DNA of 64,000 bases from Alkalimarinus alittae (GCF_026016465.1 NZ_CP100390.1:3719001-3783000); one strand, 5' to 3'; positions 17,359 to 27,115 are shown, counted from the stretch's first letter. Notes: generated by a model not told the origin, from the sequence alone. Numbers and translations are program-made.

Positions 17359-18630
17359 ATGACTCAAAATGCTTATGATATCGCCATAGTGGGTGCAGGA
17401 ATGGTGGGTGCCGCTATTGCCTGCGGTTTAGGCCCTACTGGGCTACGCATCGCGATACTCGACCGCACGCCACCACCCGCCTTTGATGCTAACCAAACCC
17501 CAGACATCAGGGTGTCGGCGCTTAGTTATGCAAGCGAACAAATACTACGCAACATTGGCGCTTGGTCGCATATCAGTGCAATGAGAACATGCCCTTATCA
17601 GCGTATGGGCGTCACAGAAAAACTAGCTATTCCAATGTCTCTTGCCGGCTCACCGATTAACCAAACGCTATTTGATAGCACCGATATCGGATACCCTTAT
17701 TTGGGGCATATCGTTGAAAATAACATCACACAGTTAGGCCTTCATCAGGCGATGAAACAATACAGCAATATCGATATATTATGCCCAAGCAATATTCAAT
17801 CTATCGATTTTGACAGTCCGCTTCCCACCGTTTCTTACACCCAGAACAGCCTACAAGACAACCTGTCTGAGCTAACGGCTAAACTAATAATTGGCGCTGA
17901 TGGCGCGCTGTCTAAAGTGCGAGACTGGGCCTCTATTGGTATGAATAGCAACCAATACGAACAGCAAGCACTGGTGGCAACAGTAGAGTATCAAGGCGAG
18001 CAGCAAGATATCACGTGGCAAGCCTTTACGAGTACTGGTCCGCTAGCATTTCTGCCATTAATGGACGTAAATAAAAAACACTATGGTTCACTGGTTTGGT
18101 ATGACCAACCCGACAAGATTCGGCAGCTTATGGCGCTAGACAGCCCATCATTTATGGAAGAAGTAACCAAAAACTTTCCGCCACAACTTCCACCACTGAT
18201 CAAACTGCTAAAAAAAGGCAGCTTTACATTAGTGAAGCGCCACGCCCAAGACTATATAAGTCACCGAGTTGCACTAGCAGGTGACGCCGCTCACACCATC
18301 AACCCGCTGGCAGGGCAAGGGGTTAACTTAGGGTTTCAGGATGCGGCAACCCTAGTAGAAGTGATCACTACAGCACATACCCAGGGTAAAGATATCGGGC
18401 TAACTGAAAACCTGCGCCAATATGAACGCCTTAGAAAAATTGAAAACCAAAAAATGATGGAAATAATGGATCTGTTTTACCACTTATTCAGCAATAACCA
18501 CCCACCATTAAAATTGCTCAGAAATATAGGACTAGGGTTAGCCGACAAACTGCCGTTTGGCAAGAAAAAGGTTATAAAATACGCAATGGGGCTTGAGGGG
18601 AATTTGCCTAAGCTGGCTAGACCAGCTTAG
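17359..18630 (+). CDS. ubiF: UbiF-like ubiquinone biosynthesis C1-type hydroxylase
   Basis: FAD-dependent monooxygenase of the UbiH/UbiF/UbiI family, acting on the polyprenyl-benzoquinol ring in ubiquinone synthesis. It has an N-terminal GAGMVGAAIA Rossmann motif, the central GADGALSKVR and the FAD-binding GDAAHTINPLAGQGVNLG. Among the paralogues it is closest to E. coli UbiF: DIRVSALSYASEQ, MRTCPYQRMGV, the FLPL...SLVWYD block and the C-terminal KYAMGLEG all have counterparts there. Ring-position specificity is not certain, since these hydroxylases can be broad in other bacteria. Length is 423 residues. The stop codon lies inside a 10-bp hairpin. Confidence 0.85.
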   Translation: MTQNAYDIAIVGAGMVGAAIACGLGPTGLRIAILDRTPPPAFDANQTPDIRVSALSYASEQILRNIGAWSHISAMRTCPYQRMGVTEKLAIPMSLAGSPINQTLFDSTDIGYPYLGHIVENNITQLGLHQAMKQYSNIDILCPSNIQSIDFDSPLPTVSYTQNSLQDNLSELTAKLIIGADGALSKVRDWASIGMNSNQYEQQALVATVEYQGEQQDITWQAFTSTGPLAFLPLMDVNKKHYGSLVWYDQPDKIRQLMALDSPSFMEEVTKNFPPQLPPLIKLLKKGSFTLVKRHAQDYISHRVALAGDAAHTINPLAGQGVNLGFQDAATLVEVITTAHTQGKDIGLTENLRQYERLRKIENQKMMEIMDLFYHLFSNNHPPLKLLRNIGLGLADKLPFGKKKVIKYAMGLEGNLPKLARPA

Positions 18631-18631
18631 G
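18607..18631. terminator. Hairpin overlapping the ubiF stop codon
   Basis: CCTAAGCTGG (18607-18616) and CCAGCTTAGG (18622-18631) form a perfect 10-bp stem with loop CTAGA. The ubiF stop codon TAG is inside the 3' arm. It lies between convergent ubiF and hinT and lacks a T tract on either strand. Confidence 0.6.
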
Positions 18632-18641
18632 TTAAACACGC

Positions 18642-19004
18642 TTAGACCTTTAGTGTGTCTGTATAGGGTGGCCAGCCTAACGGCTTACCTGCCAGCAGAT
18701 GAAGATGAATATGAAACACGGTCTGCCCAGCAGCCTCATTACAGTTCATAACAACCCGATAGCCTTCTTCATCAAAGCCCATATCTTTCGCGATATTACT
18801 CGCAGTCAAAAACAAATGACCCACTACCTCTCTATCTGACGCTTTAATATCGTTAATTGTCGCGATAGGCTGTTTGGGTATTATTAATAAGTGCACAGGC
18901 GCTTGCGGATTAACATCTTTAAAGGCAAGACACATCTCATCTTCATAGACGATATCTGCAGGAATTTCTCGGTTGATAATTTTAGTAAAAATAGTATCGC
19001 TCAC
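18642..19004 (-). CDS. hinT: HIT-family purine nucleoside phosphoramidase HinT
   Basis: A 120-residue histidine-triad hydrolase. The catalytic HIHLHLLAG motif is at the C-terminal side and IFTKIINREIPADIVYEDE is the standard HinT start. The family cleaves phosphoramidate bonds such as AMP-lysine; the physiological substrate in bacteria is unsettled. The GAGAAGCGAG stretch before the start serves as a ribosome binding region. It is on the same strand as, and 28 bp downstream of, the DUF2059 gene. Confidence 0.93.
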   Translation of the reverse strand: MSDTIFTKIINREIPADIVYEDEMCLAFKDVNPQAPVHLLIIPKQPIATINDIKASDREVVGHLFLTASNIAKDMGFDEEGYRVVMNCNEAAGQTVFHIHLHLLAGKPLGWPPYTDTLKV

Positions 19005-19032
19005 ACTCGCTTCTCCTTTAAAAATAATACGA

Positions 19033-19857
19033 TTATCCTGAAATATCCCGTGCCATTTTAGTACCGATGACTTCTGAGGGCTTTAGCAGCACATTTTTAA
19101 TCGACTCATTCACCACCAAACTATAACGATTCCCTGCAGGAGAACCCGTAAAGTCTACATACGCCTTAAGCTCTTGATCTGTCAGTGCTTGGTAAGTATA
19201 GAGGTAGTTTGAATATACTTGCTGGCCAATCACACCTCTCATCATAAACCGGTTATCTTCTATGCTCTTTTTTAAGTATTCATAAGAGGGCATCTGAGGA
19301 CTAGTAGATGAGGCAGACATCGCACTTGCAAGGGTTAACTGAACCGCTATCGCGGTTTCTAAAGAGGCCTCTGTTGCGTTTGTTGACTTATTAAACCGCT
19401 CAAACAGCTTTTCTCGTTCACTTCCACGGTACTTTTTCTGCAAGTCCATAATTTGTAATTGCATATCTTGAAATGACTCAGAAGACATCGCCCCCACTTC
19501 CATTTCGGTAATTTTTTTTCCGAGCGGAGAATCTAGCCATTCAAGCACAGTTTGCAGCTCTTGTTCAGTCAACTGCTCACTTAAATCTTTACGGATGACG
19601 GCGATAGACTCATTAACCCCAAACGCGTGATCAATAATCTGGCTAATTTGCATCACCATCTTTTGGTTGTTTGCACCTGACTGCTGAGCGCCCTGCTTAA
19701 CACCCTCTTTTAGCAGCGCAGGAAACTGATTGATCATTTCTGATAAACCCGAGCGATTTATAATTTTATTAGCAAGGCCTTCATTACTCTCTGCATGCAG
19801 GAAAAAAGACTGTGCTGTAAAGATCATAAAAATAAAGATTTTTATATGATGCATCAT
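19033..19857 (-). CDS. Exported DUF2059-domain protein
   Basis: A secreted protein of about 274 residues. The hydrophobic stretch MHHIKIFIFMIFTAQSFFLH is a signal peptide ending at HAES. The mature part is helical, with a DUF2059-like segment (LTEQELQTVLEWLDSPLGKKITEME) and a second related helical unit near the C terminus (LTDQELKAYVDFTGSPAGNRY), suggesting an internal duplication of that module. The frame opens at 19983, but the first 42 residues are not signal-peptide-like. GGTGG lies about nine bases before the ATG at 19857, which I chose; the adjacent ATG at 19854 is equally possible. Function is unknown. Probably periplasmic. Confidence 0.65.
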   Translation of the reverse strand: MMHHIKIFIFMIFTAQSFFLHAESNEGLANKIINRSGLSEMINQFPALLKEGVKQGAQQSGANNQKMVMQISQIIDHAFGVNESIAVIRKDLSEQLTEQELQTVLEWLDSPLGKKITEMEVGAMSSESFQDMQLQIMDLQKKYRGSEREKLFERFNKSTNATEASLETAIAVQLTLASAMSASSTSPQMPSYEYLKKSIEDNRFMMRGVIGQQVYSNYLYTYQALTDQELKAYVDFTGSPAGNRYSLVVNESIKNVLLKPSEVIGTKMARDISG

Positions 19858-20137
19858 GGCCGAACCACCGTTTTTCATTATTGATATATTTTGCATACCT
19901 AAGTTTGACTGTTTTTTCACTTGAACACCACTATCACCTGACAACCTTAAATCGTCAAGAATTCTTAGTTCTGAATCAACCACAAAAAAAACTACCTATT
20001 AATAGATATTGATACTCATCAAGGATTATCTTTCAGTTTCCTATTACCGTACGCCTAAATCATTAATTAATTGGCTATTTTGATAATAAAAAAACCAGCC
20101 AAGCTAAGAAATTTTCTATTCCATTGGGAGTACACAT

Positions 20138-21304
20138 ATGAAGCAAAAACTTACATTATCAGCATTGGCCATTGCCATAGCAAGCACATCAACTGCGTTT
20201 GCAGCAGAACAGGCCACTACATTTGAAGAGGCTATGACGGGTGGAGAGGCATCACTTAGCTTTAGATACCGTTATGAGTTTGTTGATCAGGATGGTTTTA
20301 ACAAAGACACTAATTCGTCAACACTAAAAACACGCCTTAACTACAAGACACAACAGTATCAGAATGCCACTGCATTTATTGAATTCGACAACAATACTGA
20401 AGTACTTTCTGGCTACTCTTTTGGTGACGCAGGTAAACCTACAGTTGCAGACCCAAAATACACAGAAGTAAACCAAGCCTATGTTGATTACGCAGCACCT
20501 ATAGATACGTTAGTACGCTTCGGTCGCCAGCGCATAAACCTCGACAACCAACGTTTTGTCGGTGGCGTTGCATGGAGACAGAATGAGCAGACTTATGATG
20601 CATTCACCTTGGTCAATACTGCGATTCCAGATACCACCGTCATATTAACGAATATTACGAATGTAAATAATATTTTGGGTGACAATATTAATGGAGAAAA
20701 TCATCAGGTATTAAATATCCACAATAAAAGTCTGCCATTTGGCTCATTCAGTGCCTACGCTTATTTACTTGAAGATATCAGTGATACCTATGGGGCACGC
20801 TTTGCTGGCAAAACCGATCTAGATTCGCTTTCACTACTCTATACCTTAGAGTATGCAACACAAGAAACAGATAACGCAGCCTCAAAAGAAGCAGACTACT
20901 ATATTGCGGAATTTGGCGCCGATATAGAAGGTATAACCGCAAAAGTAGGTTATGAAGTACTCGCCTCAGATGACGGCACTTACGGTTTTTCCACTCCATT
21001 AGCAACAAAGCACAAATTCAACGGTTGGGCTGATAAGTTCTTAGCCACTCCTGATGACGGCTTAGAAGACCTATACCTTACTGTATCAACCAAACTGGCT
21101 GGCCCTTCTATCGCATTAACGTACCACAAGTTTGATGCAAACGAAGGTAGCACAGATTACGGAGATGAAATCGATTTGGCGATCAGCCAAGACTTCGCTG
21201 ACCGCTATAATGTATTGCTTAAAGGTGCGGCATACAGCCAAGGCGATACTGGAACACCTACCGATACCACTAAGGTATGGTTGCAGCTGAGTGCGAAGTT
21301 CTAA
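20138..21304 (+). CDS. Outer-membrane porin-like beta-barrel protein
   Basis: A 388-residue protein with a clean signal peptide (MKQKLTLSALAIAIAST..AFA cleaved before AEQ). The mature part shows alternating beta-strand patterns throughout and ends in the terminal phenylalanine (LQLSAKF) typical of outer-membrane barrels. The segment VRFGRQRINLDNQRFVGGVAWRQNEQ resembles the alginate-export/porin-like group seen in marine gammaproteobacteria. Substrate is not readable from sequence. It is convergent with the phosphate genes, but I find no convincing PhoB site upstream, so a role in phosphate entry is only a possibility. GGGAG precedes the ATG. Confidence 0.75.
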   Translation: MKQKLTLSALAIAIASTSTAFAAEQATTFEEAMTGGEASLSFRYRYEFVDQDGFNKDTNSSTLKTRLNYKTQQYQNATAFIEFDNNTEVLSGYSFGDAGKPTVADPKYTEVNQAYVDYAAPIDTLVRFGRQRINLDNQRFVGGVAWRQNEQTYDAFTLVNTAIPDTTVILTNITNVNNILGDNINGENHQVLNIHNKSLPFGSFSAYAYLLEDISDTYGARFAGKTDLDSLSLLYTLEYATQETDNAASKEADYYIAEFGADIEGITAKVGYEVLASDDGTYGFSTPLATKHKFNGWADKFLATPDDGLEDLYLTVSTKLAGPSIALTYHKFDANEGSTDYGDEIDLAISQDFADRYNVLLKGAAYSQGDTGTPTDTTKVWLQLSAKF

Positions 21305-21319
21305 GGCTTCCACTTGCTG

Positions 21320-21354
21320 TTAGGCGAAGGCATGTCTTCCTTGCCTTCGCCTAA
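21320..21354. terminator. Strong hairpin between convergent porin and phoU genes
   Basis: A perfect 13-bp stem, TTAGGCGAAGGCA (21320-21332) with TGCCTTCGCCTAA (21342-21354), closes a nine-base loop. No T run follows on either strand, so it may stabilise mRNA ends as much as terminate transcription. Confidence 0.6.
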
Positions 21355-21374
21355 ATCCAACCATTGATTAAGCG

Positions 21375-22103
21375 TTACCTTTTACCCTTAATGGCTTTTT
21401 CAGCCAGCTCTACCGATATATGGCGGACATCTTTCCCTTTCACCATATAAATAACATGCTCAGCAATATTACAGGCATGATCACCAATTCGTTCTAATGC
21501 ACGGAGTACCCACATCACACTGAGTATTTGCGAAATACTTCTAGGGTCTTCCATCATAAACGTCACTAACGACCGGGTCGCTGTTCGATACTCATTATCT
21601 ACTGACTCGTCCTCTTTAATGACCGCTATCGCTTTTTCGGTATCAAAACGTGCAAATGCATCAAGCGCATCTCGCACCATACGACTAACATTTTCACCAA
21701 TATGCCGTACTTCAACATAGCCACGAGGCGCCTCCCCTTCTTCAGACAGCACTAGCGCCATTTTGGCGACCTTACTCGCTTCGTCTCCCATTCGCTCAAG
21801 GTCGCTGACTATTTTAGCGACAGACATAACCAAACGAAGGTCGCTAGCAGTCGGTTGTCGCTTGGCAATAACCTGCGTGCACTCTTCATCAATCATCAAT
21901 TCTAGACGATTGACGTCTTCATCACGTTGAAGAACCGCATCAGCAAGACCGCCATCACCCTTTACCAATGACTCCACCGCTTCTGACACTTGCTTCTCAA
22001 CGACCCCCCCCATCACCAGAAGATGGTTCTTTAATTCGCTTAATTCTGCATTAAACTGCTGAGAGATATGCTGCTTATGACTGTCTTTTGTTGTAACGCC
22101 CAT
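21375..22103 (-). CDS. phoU: Phosphate signalling protein PhoU
   Basis: A 242-residue helical-bundle protein that couples the Pst transporter to the PhoR kinase and keeps the Pho regulon off when phosphate is plentiful. It contains the two PhoU repeats with their metal-cluster motifs, LERMGDEASKVAKMAL in the first half and RALERIGDHACNIAEHVIY in the second. It is the last gene of the pst cluster, 55 bp after pstB, and ends before a strong hairpin. phoB and phoR are not in the window. Confidence 0.96.
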   Translation of the reverse strand: MGVTTKDSHKQHISQQFNAELSELKNHLLVMGGVVEKQVSEAVESLVKGDGGLADAVLQRDEDVNRLELMIDEECTQVIAKRQPTASDLRLVMSVAKIVSDLERMGDEASKVAKMALVLSEEGEAPRGYVEVRHIGENVSRMVRDALDAFARFDTEKAIAVIKEDESVDNEYRTATRSLVTFMMEDPRSISQILSVMWVLRALERIGDHACNIAEHVIYMVKGKDVRHISVELAEKAIKGKR

Positions 22104-22158
22104 GCCTTCACCTTCTGTTTATACTGCACCAATCGCTAAATAGTTTATGTAAACCGTA

Positions 22159-23025
22159 CTAGCCATATCGACCAGTAATATAATCTTCTGTTTGCTTTTT
22201 AGCGGGGTTAGTAAACAATTCATTAGTATTGCCAAACTCAATCATATCGCCCATATACATAAACGCCGTGTAATCTGAGACACGTGCAGCCTGCTGCATA
22301 TTATGAGTGACGATCACAATGGTGTATTCATCCTTTAGTTCGTGAATCAGCTCTTCAATCTTAAGCGTTGATAGCGGATCAAGTGCGGACGCCGGTTCAT
22401 CTAACAATAATACCTCAGGCTTTACCGCTACCGTGCGTGCAATCACCAGTCGCTGTTGCTGGCCGCCCGACAAACCTAAAGCACTGTCATCTAACCGATC
22501 TTTTACTTCATCCCACAACGCAGCCGATTTAAGTGCCCACTCAACGGTCTCATCTAGTACACGTTTTTTATTAATACCTTGGATACGAAGGCCATATGCC
22601 ACGTTTTCATAGATACTTTTAGGGAATGGATTTGGTTTCTGAAACACCATCCCCACCCTTCGACGCAAATCGGCGACATCCACTCCGCGTTGATATATAT
22701 TCTGATTTTCAAGCAGAATCTGGCCATCAATTCGACAACCGTCGACCAAGTCATTCATACGGTTAAAGCATCGTAACAGCGTTGATTTGCCACAACCGGA
22801 TGGGCCGATAAACGCAGTGACTCTTTTTTGTGGAATCACTAAATTGATGCCATGAAGCGCTTCTTTTTCGCCGTAATGCAGCTTAAGGTCTTTTACTTCT
22901 AGACTGGTTTTTTCATTCTCTAGCTTTAATGTATCGGAGATTCGACCTAACGAACTCATGTCTATGGCGTGGCTGCGAGATTCATCAGCAACCGCATCAA
23001 GGTTCTGCTTTACTACTTCAGTCAT
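22159..23025 (-). CDS. pstB: Phosphate ABC transporter ATPase PstB
   Basis: ATPase of the high-affinity phosphate importer. Walker [21 protein letters not shown], signature [14 protein letters not shown], Walker [16 protein letters not shown] and the H-loop [13 protein letters not shown] are all intact; the FNRMND extension is specific to PstB. The 288-residue protein has about 40 extra N-terminal residues compared with E. coli PstB (257), possibly from a start chosen too early. An internal Met ([10 protein letters not shown]) is an alternative. It is followed by phoU and preceded by pstA on the same strand. Confidence 0.95.
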   Translation of the reverse strand: MTEVVKQNLDAVADESRSHAIDMSSLGRISDTLKLENEKTSLEVKDLKLHYGEKEALHGINLVIPQKRVTAFIGPSGCGKSTLLRCFNRMNDLVDGCRIDGQILLENQNIYQRGVDVADLRRRVGMVFQKPNPFPKSIYENVAYGLRIQGINKKRVLDETVEWALKSAALWDEVKDRLDDSALGLSGGQQQRLVIARTVAVKPEVLLLDEPASALDPLSTLKIEELIHELKDEYTIVIVTHNMQQAARVSDYTAFMYMGDMIEFGNTNELFTNPAKKQTEDYITGRYG

Positions 23026-23100
23026 GGGTCATGTACTCTTCTAAACTTAATCTGTGTGTTAACGTTGAACACCTCGAGGACGCTCAACAGTTATCAATAT

Positions 23101-24795
23101 TTACATTTCTAGCGCTTTGTATTTTTCACGCAGACGGTTACGTATAGAGACCGCCGATAAATTGAGTAGTGCAATCACCACCACCAGCAATAACGATGTG
23201 GCATATACCAATGGTCTTGCCGCTTCAACGTTGGGGCTTTGAAAGCCAACATCATAAATATGAAACCCTAGGTGCATAAACTTTTGGTCTAGGTGAAGGT
23301 AAGGATAGTTGCCATCTAGTGGTAATGAGGGTGCCAGTTTAACCACGCCCACTAACATTAGCGGTGCAACTTCACCAGCGGCTCGGGCAATCGCCAAGAT
23401 AACCCCTGTCATCATAGCCGGGCTCGCCATAGGAATAACCACCCGCCATAACGTTTCTGCTTTGGTTGCACCTAATGCGAGACTACCTTCACGAATAGAC
23501 CTTGGTATTCGAGACAACCCTTCTTCAGTGGCCACAATCACCACCGGCAAGGTTAATAAGGCCAGCGTTATGGATGCCCATAGCAATCCAGGCGTACCAA
23601 AGGTTGGCGAAGGAAGCGCCTCTGGAAACATCGCCTGATCCACCCCCGAACCAATAAAGTAAATAAAGAACCCTAGACCAAATACACCATAAACAATCGA
23701 TGGCACACCGGCCAGGTTATTAACCGCGATACGAATAACCCGCGTTAAAGGGCCTTGTCGCGCATACTCTCTAAGATAAACGGCCGTAATAACACCTAAG
23801 GGTGTTACCAATATCGACATTAAGATAACCATCATCACGGTGCCAAAAATAGCGGGGAAAATACCACCTTCAGTATTGGCCTCTCTTGGATCTTCTGTAA
23901 TAAACGCACCTATTTGTTTGACATAAAAAACCACTTTTTCAAATAAGTTCATTTGGTTGGGGCGAAAGGCTTTAACCACTTTTGCTAAAGATATTTCAAC
24001 AACAGAACCATCCATTGTGGTGGCCTCTAAACTGTCTCGGTTAATCAACCCATAGAGTGTCGTAAGTTCTGTTTGAAGGCCTTCATATCGAGCATCGTAT
24101 TCAGCTCGTTCAACGTGAAGATCGGCTAATTTAGCGTCGGTTGCCTGCCCCTTTAACGCGAGCGACCGCTCTTTCAGACGAATTCTTTCAAGGCCTTTAT
24201 TGATACTCCCAATCTCACCTTTTTCAATATGGTCTATCTTCTCACGAATACCTTCGGCTCTCTCAATACGGCCTTGCAACTCAGCCCACAAATCGCCTTT
24301 TTCAGCGAGCTCAACGGCTTGACCGTTCTCTTTAACAGACAGCAAATAGCCATAAAAGTTACCCCACTCATACCGCTCCATGACCATCACATCTTCAGGG
24401 TAATGCTTATTACTTAAGTCTCTATCCAGTACCCAGCGAAAATCAAACCCACTAATATCGCGATTACCAATTTTCAGTAAATCTCGACTTAGAAAATCGA
24501 CACCTTCGGGTACACGAACGCCCGCCGTTCTGAGCTGCTCAGCAGTCACCTCTTCAGTTTCTACAATTTCCCCAATGATGATAGAGCGTGTGCCATCAGC
24601 CGCTAAATGTTCAGCTTCTAGTACCGCGTGTGGCCAAAAATGAACCAACCCTTTAACAGCGATAAGCCCGAGTAACCCCACGACCATAATTAAGCTGATA
24701 GCGACTGCACCGGCATTCAGCCAAACCCATGGGCTACCTTTAGTTGTCCAATCTTTTAATGAAACTCGCATGCTATATTTTCTCTTCATTAACAT
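23101..24795 (-). CDS. pstA: Phosphate ABC permease PstA, extended form
   Basis: Inner-membrane subunit of the phosphate importer. At 564 residues it is nearly twice E. coli PstA (296). The extra part is a large N-terminal insert between the first membrane helix (about residues 28-52) and the permease core starting near residue 300. It contains a charged helical, probably coiled-coil segment (RLKERSLALKGQATDAKLADL and flanks) that should face the periplasm. The core has the usual permease loop EGSLALGATKAETLWRVVIP and other PstA motifs. Long PstA proteins are known in Pseudomonas and Vibrio. The start could also be the Met nine codons later (24771). Confidence 0.93.
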   Translation of the reverse strand: MLMKRKYSMRVSLKDWTTKGSPWVWLNAGAVAISLIMVVGLLGLIAVKGLVHFWPHAVLEAEHLAADGTRSIIIGEIVETEEVTAEQLRTAGVRVPEGVDFLSRDLLKIGNRDISGFDFRWVLDRDLSNKHYPEDVMVMERYEWGNFYGYLLSVKENGQAVELAEKGDLWAELQGRIERAEGIREKIDHIEKGEIGSINKGLERIRLKERSLALKGQATDAKLADLHVERAEYDARYEGLQTELTTLYGLINRDSLEATTMDGSVVEISLAKVVKAFRPNQMNLFEKVVFYVKQIGAFITEDPREANTEGGIFPAIFGTVMMVILMSILVTPLGVITAVYLREYARQGPLTRVIRIAVNNLAGVPSIVYGVFGLGFFIYFIGSGVDQAMFPEALPSPTFGTPGLLWASITLALLTLPVVIVATEEGLSRIPRSIREGSLALGATKAETLWRVVIPMASPAMMTGVILAIARAAGEVAPLMLVGVVKLAPSLPLDGNYPYLHLDQKFMHLGFHIYDVGFQSPNVEAARPLVYATSLLLVVVIALLNLSAVSIRNRLREKYKALEM

Positions 24796-24826
24796 CTGTT
24801 GACGTAATATCTATGCGGTGAAATGA

Positions 24827-27115
24827 TTAAATCACGCTGTACTTATTGCGAAGCCGTTGCCTTACATACTCAGCCAATGTATTCACAACAAAGGTAAATA
24901 AGAACAGAACAAACGCCGCTAAGAATAAAATACGATAGTGAGACCCGCCGACTTCCGACTCAGGCATTTCAACTGCGATATTGGCTGACAGGGTTCTCAT
25001 CCCTTCAAAGATATTCACATCCATAATCGGCGTATTACCGGTCGCCATTAACACAATCATGGTTTCACCCACTGCCCGCCCCATACCAATCATTACGGCT
25101 GAGAAGATACCCGGGCTCGCCGTTGGAAGTACGACTCGAATCATAGTCTGCCAAGGGGTTGCCCCAAGCGCCAGTGAACCGTAACTCAAATGTTTAGGTA
25201 CGCTAAAAATAGCATCTTCTGTGATCGAGAAGATCGTCGGGATAACAGCAAACCCCATCGCAGCCCCCACGACCATGGCATTACGTTGATCAAAGTTGAT
25301 ACCTAGATCGTTGGTCAACCAATTACGCATATCGCCATCAAAAAACCACAATTCCAGAACAGGGCTCATTTCGAAACAGAACCAACTCACTAGTGCAATC
25401 CAAGGCACCAGTAAGAGCGGGTCCCAGCCCTCAGGAATCTTATGCCGAATAGACTCAGGTAGGTTGGCCCAAACATATCCAAAAAGCACAATCGATAAAG
25501 GAGTGATGAGCAACCAGCTGAAGATACCGGGTAAATGAACTTCCATAAAAGGTGCAAAGAACAACCCTGCCAAGAAGCCCAAAATAACAGTCGGTAGCGC
25601 CTCCATCAGCTCAATCGCGGGTTTAACCTTACGACGCAAGCGAGGGGCCATAAAATAAGCGGTATAAAGTGCACCACAAATAGCCAGTGGCGTCGCGATC
25701 AGCATCGCATAGAAAGCGGCTTTTAATGTTCCAAACGCCAGAGGCATTAAACTATATTTAGGTTCAAAATCGTTATTAGCCGCAGATGACTGCCAGATAT
25801 AATCAGGTTCTTGATAACCCTCGTACCAGACCTCTTCCCATAACGCTTGCCAAGAGACTTCTGGATGCTCATTCTCAACATGCCATAGCACTAGCTGCGC
25901 GTTGGCATCCTCAAACATTAGGAAGTTTGCGCGAGGGGCAATAGAAATATGGTTTATTTTCCCATCACTGACTTTTTCATCCAGTAACTTCCGATGCGCA
26001 GTGGCGTTAAAAACCGAAACATACCCTTCGTCATTACTCACAATAAAGCCTTTACGCCGATGCTCTGGCGCAATGCCACTCACCGCCGCATCACTGTGCT
26101 CAAAGCGTCGTACCTTCTTTAGTGAGTACTCATTACTATCATCCCTCACCATAAACCATTGAGATACTTTACCGCTGGAGTCTGCGGCTAAAACAGAAAT
26201 CCCACCTAATAATAGCTCTAGTGAGGTTATTTGATGCTTGCCGTCCGTCAGGTCAACCCGGCTATTTAACAGTGGGCTGTCATGGTCAACCAGATCATAC
26301 ACGTCAAGCTTACCTTTAGAGGTCGCCAAGTAAAGCCATCGAAGATCGGGTCCTACCTGCATATCAACAATATCACCATTAAGGTTTGGCATCGCAACTC
26401 TGGAGGCCTCAAGTGTCACTTCACCACTCAAGAAATCTTCTTCTTTACTAAAGTAACTTGAAAATAACGCGTTATCTGCATTTAGCCCCACCACCAACAT
26501 GGCGGACTCTGAATCCCTTAACACGACATTTTTTATGGCGCGGCCGTTATCGTCTAATGCAATAGGCTCGGCACCGTAGGGATACTCGATAACAGGCGTA
26601 ATGACGCGAACATCATTGGGGAAGGTCATTTTATAACGGTGTTTAAATACAAGCGCGGTGCCATCAGATAACCCCGCAATCACTAGGTGACTACCTGTCG
26701 CGGCTTCTGAAAAGCTCGTCACTTTCACCCCATCCGGTACAGGTAACATCAGAGTGGTCTTGGCGCTACCATCTTGTACATTAAAAAATATAACATCGCC
26801 CGTATCGGTTACCCGAATTGCTTTTTCGGCTTGCTCTTCCATTGCCAGATAAACGGTATTCGCTTTCACGCCGTTATCGCTGACCGGCATTTCATACTGG
26901 GCAACTTGACTCATATGAGCAGGTTGAAACAACGGCATCACTTCATAAAGTAAATAGAAGAAGATCAGCGTGATCGCGACGATAACACTCACGCCGCCCA
27001 TACCAATTGAAACCTGAGCGAGCTTGTCTTTAAACGCGCGAAGCTTACGGTAACGAAGCAACTGGGGCGTATTAAAGTCTACATTAGGGGTCTTTTTAAC
27101 AACTTGATCATTCAT
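24827..27115 (-). CDS. pstC: Phosphate ABC permease PstC, extended form with propeller-like domain
   Basis: Partner permease of PstA, 762 residues against 319 in E. coli. One membrane helix near residues 36-60 is followed by about 350 periplasmic residues with blade-like repeats such as AIRVTDTGDVIFFNVQDG, LVIAGLSDGTALVFKH and GFIVSNDEGYVSVFNATAH. These resemble WD40-type or quinoprotein-type propeller blades. The C-terminal third has the PstC core (PTVILGFLAGLFFAPF, YGSLALGATPWQTMIRVVLP). Long PstC proteins occur in other gammaproteobacteria; the periplasmic domain has no assigned function. A PhoB-type promoter lies 43 bp upstream. Confidence 0.93.
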   Translation of the reverse strand: MNDQVVKKTPNVDFNTPQLLRYRKLRAFKDKLAQVSIGMGGVSVIVAITLIFFYLLYEVMPLFQPAHMSQVAQYEMPVSDNGVKANTVYLAMEEQAEKAIRVTDTGDVIFFNVQDGSAKTTLMLPVPDGVKVTSFSEAATGSHLVIAGLSDGTALVFKHRYKMTFPNDVRVITPVIEYPYGAEPIALDDNGRAIKNVVLRDSESAMLVVGLNADNALFSSYFSKEEDFLSGEVTLEASRVAMPNLNGDIVDMQVGPDLRWLYLATSKGKLDVYDLVDHDSPLLNSRVDLTDGKHQITSLELLLGGISVLAADSSGKVSQWFMVRDDSNEYSLKKVRRFEHSDAAVSGIAPEHRRKGFIVSNDEGYVSVFNATAHRKLLDEKVSDGKINHISIAPRANFLMFEDANAQLVLWHVENEHPEVSWQALWEEVWYEGYQEPDYIWQSSAANNDFEPKYSLMPLAFGTLKAAFYAMLIATPLAICGALYTAYFMAPRLRRKVKPAIELMEALPTVILGFLAGLFFAPFMEVHLPGIFSWLLITPLSIVLFGYVWANLPESIRHKIPEGWDPLLLVPWIALVSWFCFEMSPVLELWFFDGDMRNWLTNDLGINFDQRNAMVVGAAMGFAVIPTIFSITEDAIFSVPKHLSYGSLALGATPWQTMIRVVLPTASPGIFSAVMIGMGRAVGETMIVLMATGNTPIMDVNIFEGMRTLSANIAVEMPESEVGGSHYRILFLAAFVLFLFTFVVNTLAEYVRQRLRNKYSVI

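Noticed and set aside
20030-20060. Pho box upstream of the porin gene (CTTTCAG-TTTC-CTATTAC)
   Set aside because: Only 5 and 4 of 7 positions match, and no good -10 follows at ten bases.
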